DNA of 64,000 nt from Yponomeuta sedellus. Lineage: Eukaryota > Arthropoda > Insecta > Lepidoptera > Yponomeutidae. Numbering within the stretch: the stretch's first letter is position 1; each line of letters opens with the position of its first letter. Both the position numbers and the translations under genes were made by a program. Below, piece by piece: positions 63,794 through 64,000 of the stretch. Location of the stretch: the NCBI GenBank assembly GCA_934045075.1, contig OW203723.1, positions 7,909,913 through 7,973,912 on the forward strand, given 5' to 3'. The notes below the pieces were generated by a model. The model searched no databases, had not been told where the DNA came from, and saw nothing but the letters and a program-made list of their open reading frames with translations.

Positions 63794-64000
63794 GTAAAAT
63801 TTGTGGCCTCTCAACAAGAGACCTTGGAATTGTTCATACTTCGCCATTCACATTTCTCAGCAGATTATTCAAGAAACATTAGTCTTGTCCAACTGTTCTA
63901 GTCGGTTACACTTTTGATTTCTGCTCTTAGCTTAGTTATTAGGCCACCATAGATAGCTCTAAGGCCTGTAAACCTCAGACACTTGTGTTTTCTTCAAAAA
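63794..64000 (+). other. SNX17 intron 2 to window edge
   Basis: Sequence after the second SNX17 exon shows no further acceptor with PX-like coding before the edge. Confidence 0.5.

Overview
This looks like an AT-rich insect nuclear segment. Intron-split genes with canonical GT-AG junctions, the mix of mobile elements (tRNA-headed SINEs, a 5S-rRNA-derived repeat, Penelope-like retroelements, a TTAA piggyBac relic, a hAT-type element, a Ty1/copia element) and the protein sequences suggest a moth or butterfly. That placement is inference. Nothing prokaryotic (operons, Shine-Dalgarno starts, CRISPR) is present.

Layout. 1-22.5 kb is gene-poor and repeat-rich. It opens with the 3' part of a Penelope-like element (RT plus GIY-YIG), then carries three related tRNA-SINE copies and a tail, an internally deleted piggyBac inserted in a perfect palindrome, two MITEs of one family, 5S-like repeats, and a 10.7-15.4 kb block with few recognisable repeats. 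22.5-30.5 kb holds a divergent pair: ETFA on the minus strand (7 exons, 332 aa) and 6-pyruvoyl-tetrahydropterin synthase on the plus strand (4 exons, 167 aa), with 490 bp between start codons. 32.1-44.1 kb holds two tandem minus-strand alkaline ceramidase genes (269 and 262 aa) with matching internal exons. The second has very long introns, one of which holds a complete but internally deleted copia-type element with 306-bp LTRs and a TAATA target duplication. 45.0-52.7 kb holds an 11-exon plus-strand gene I could assemble only by splice phase. It encodes a 1431-aa, highly charged, repeat-bearing protein that I do not recognise apart from a THEG-like motif. Its last 11 codons and stop lie inside a 1.2-kb hAT-like element. 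56.7-62.9 kb holds PAAF1 (WD40, 6 exons, 393 aa, minus), head-to-head with SNX17 (plus), which runs off the right edge.

Function. The genes are ordinary single-copy metabolic and housekeeping genes: mitochondrial electron transfer, pterin cofactor synthesis, sphingolipid hydrolysis, proteasome regulation and endosomal sorting. Two pairs are divergent and could share promoters. I see no gene cluster acting as one pathway. The most unusual signals are genome-dynamic: the hAT inverted repeat used as coding sequence and stop, the gag/protease-to-RNase H deletion element, nested and fold-back SINEs, and the ceramidase duplication. All gene models are hand-built from splice motifs and phase; none has been checked against RNA or a database.
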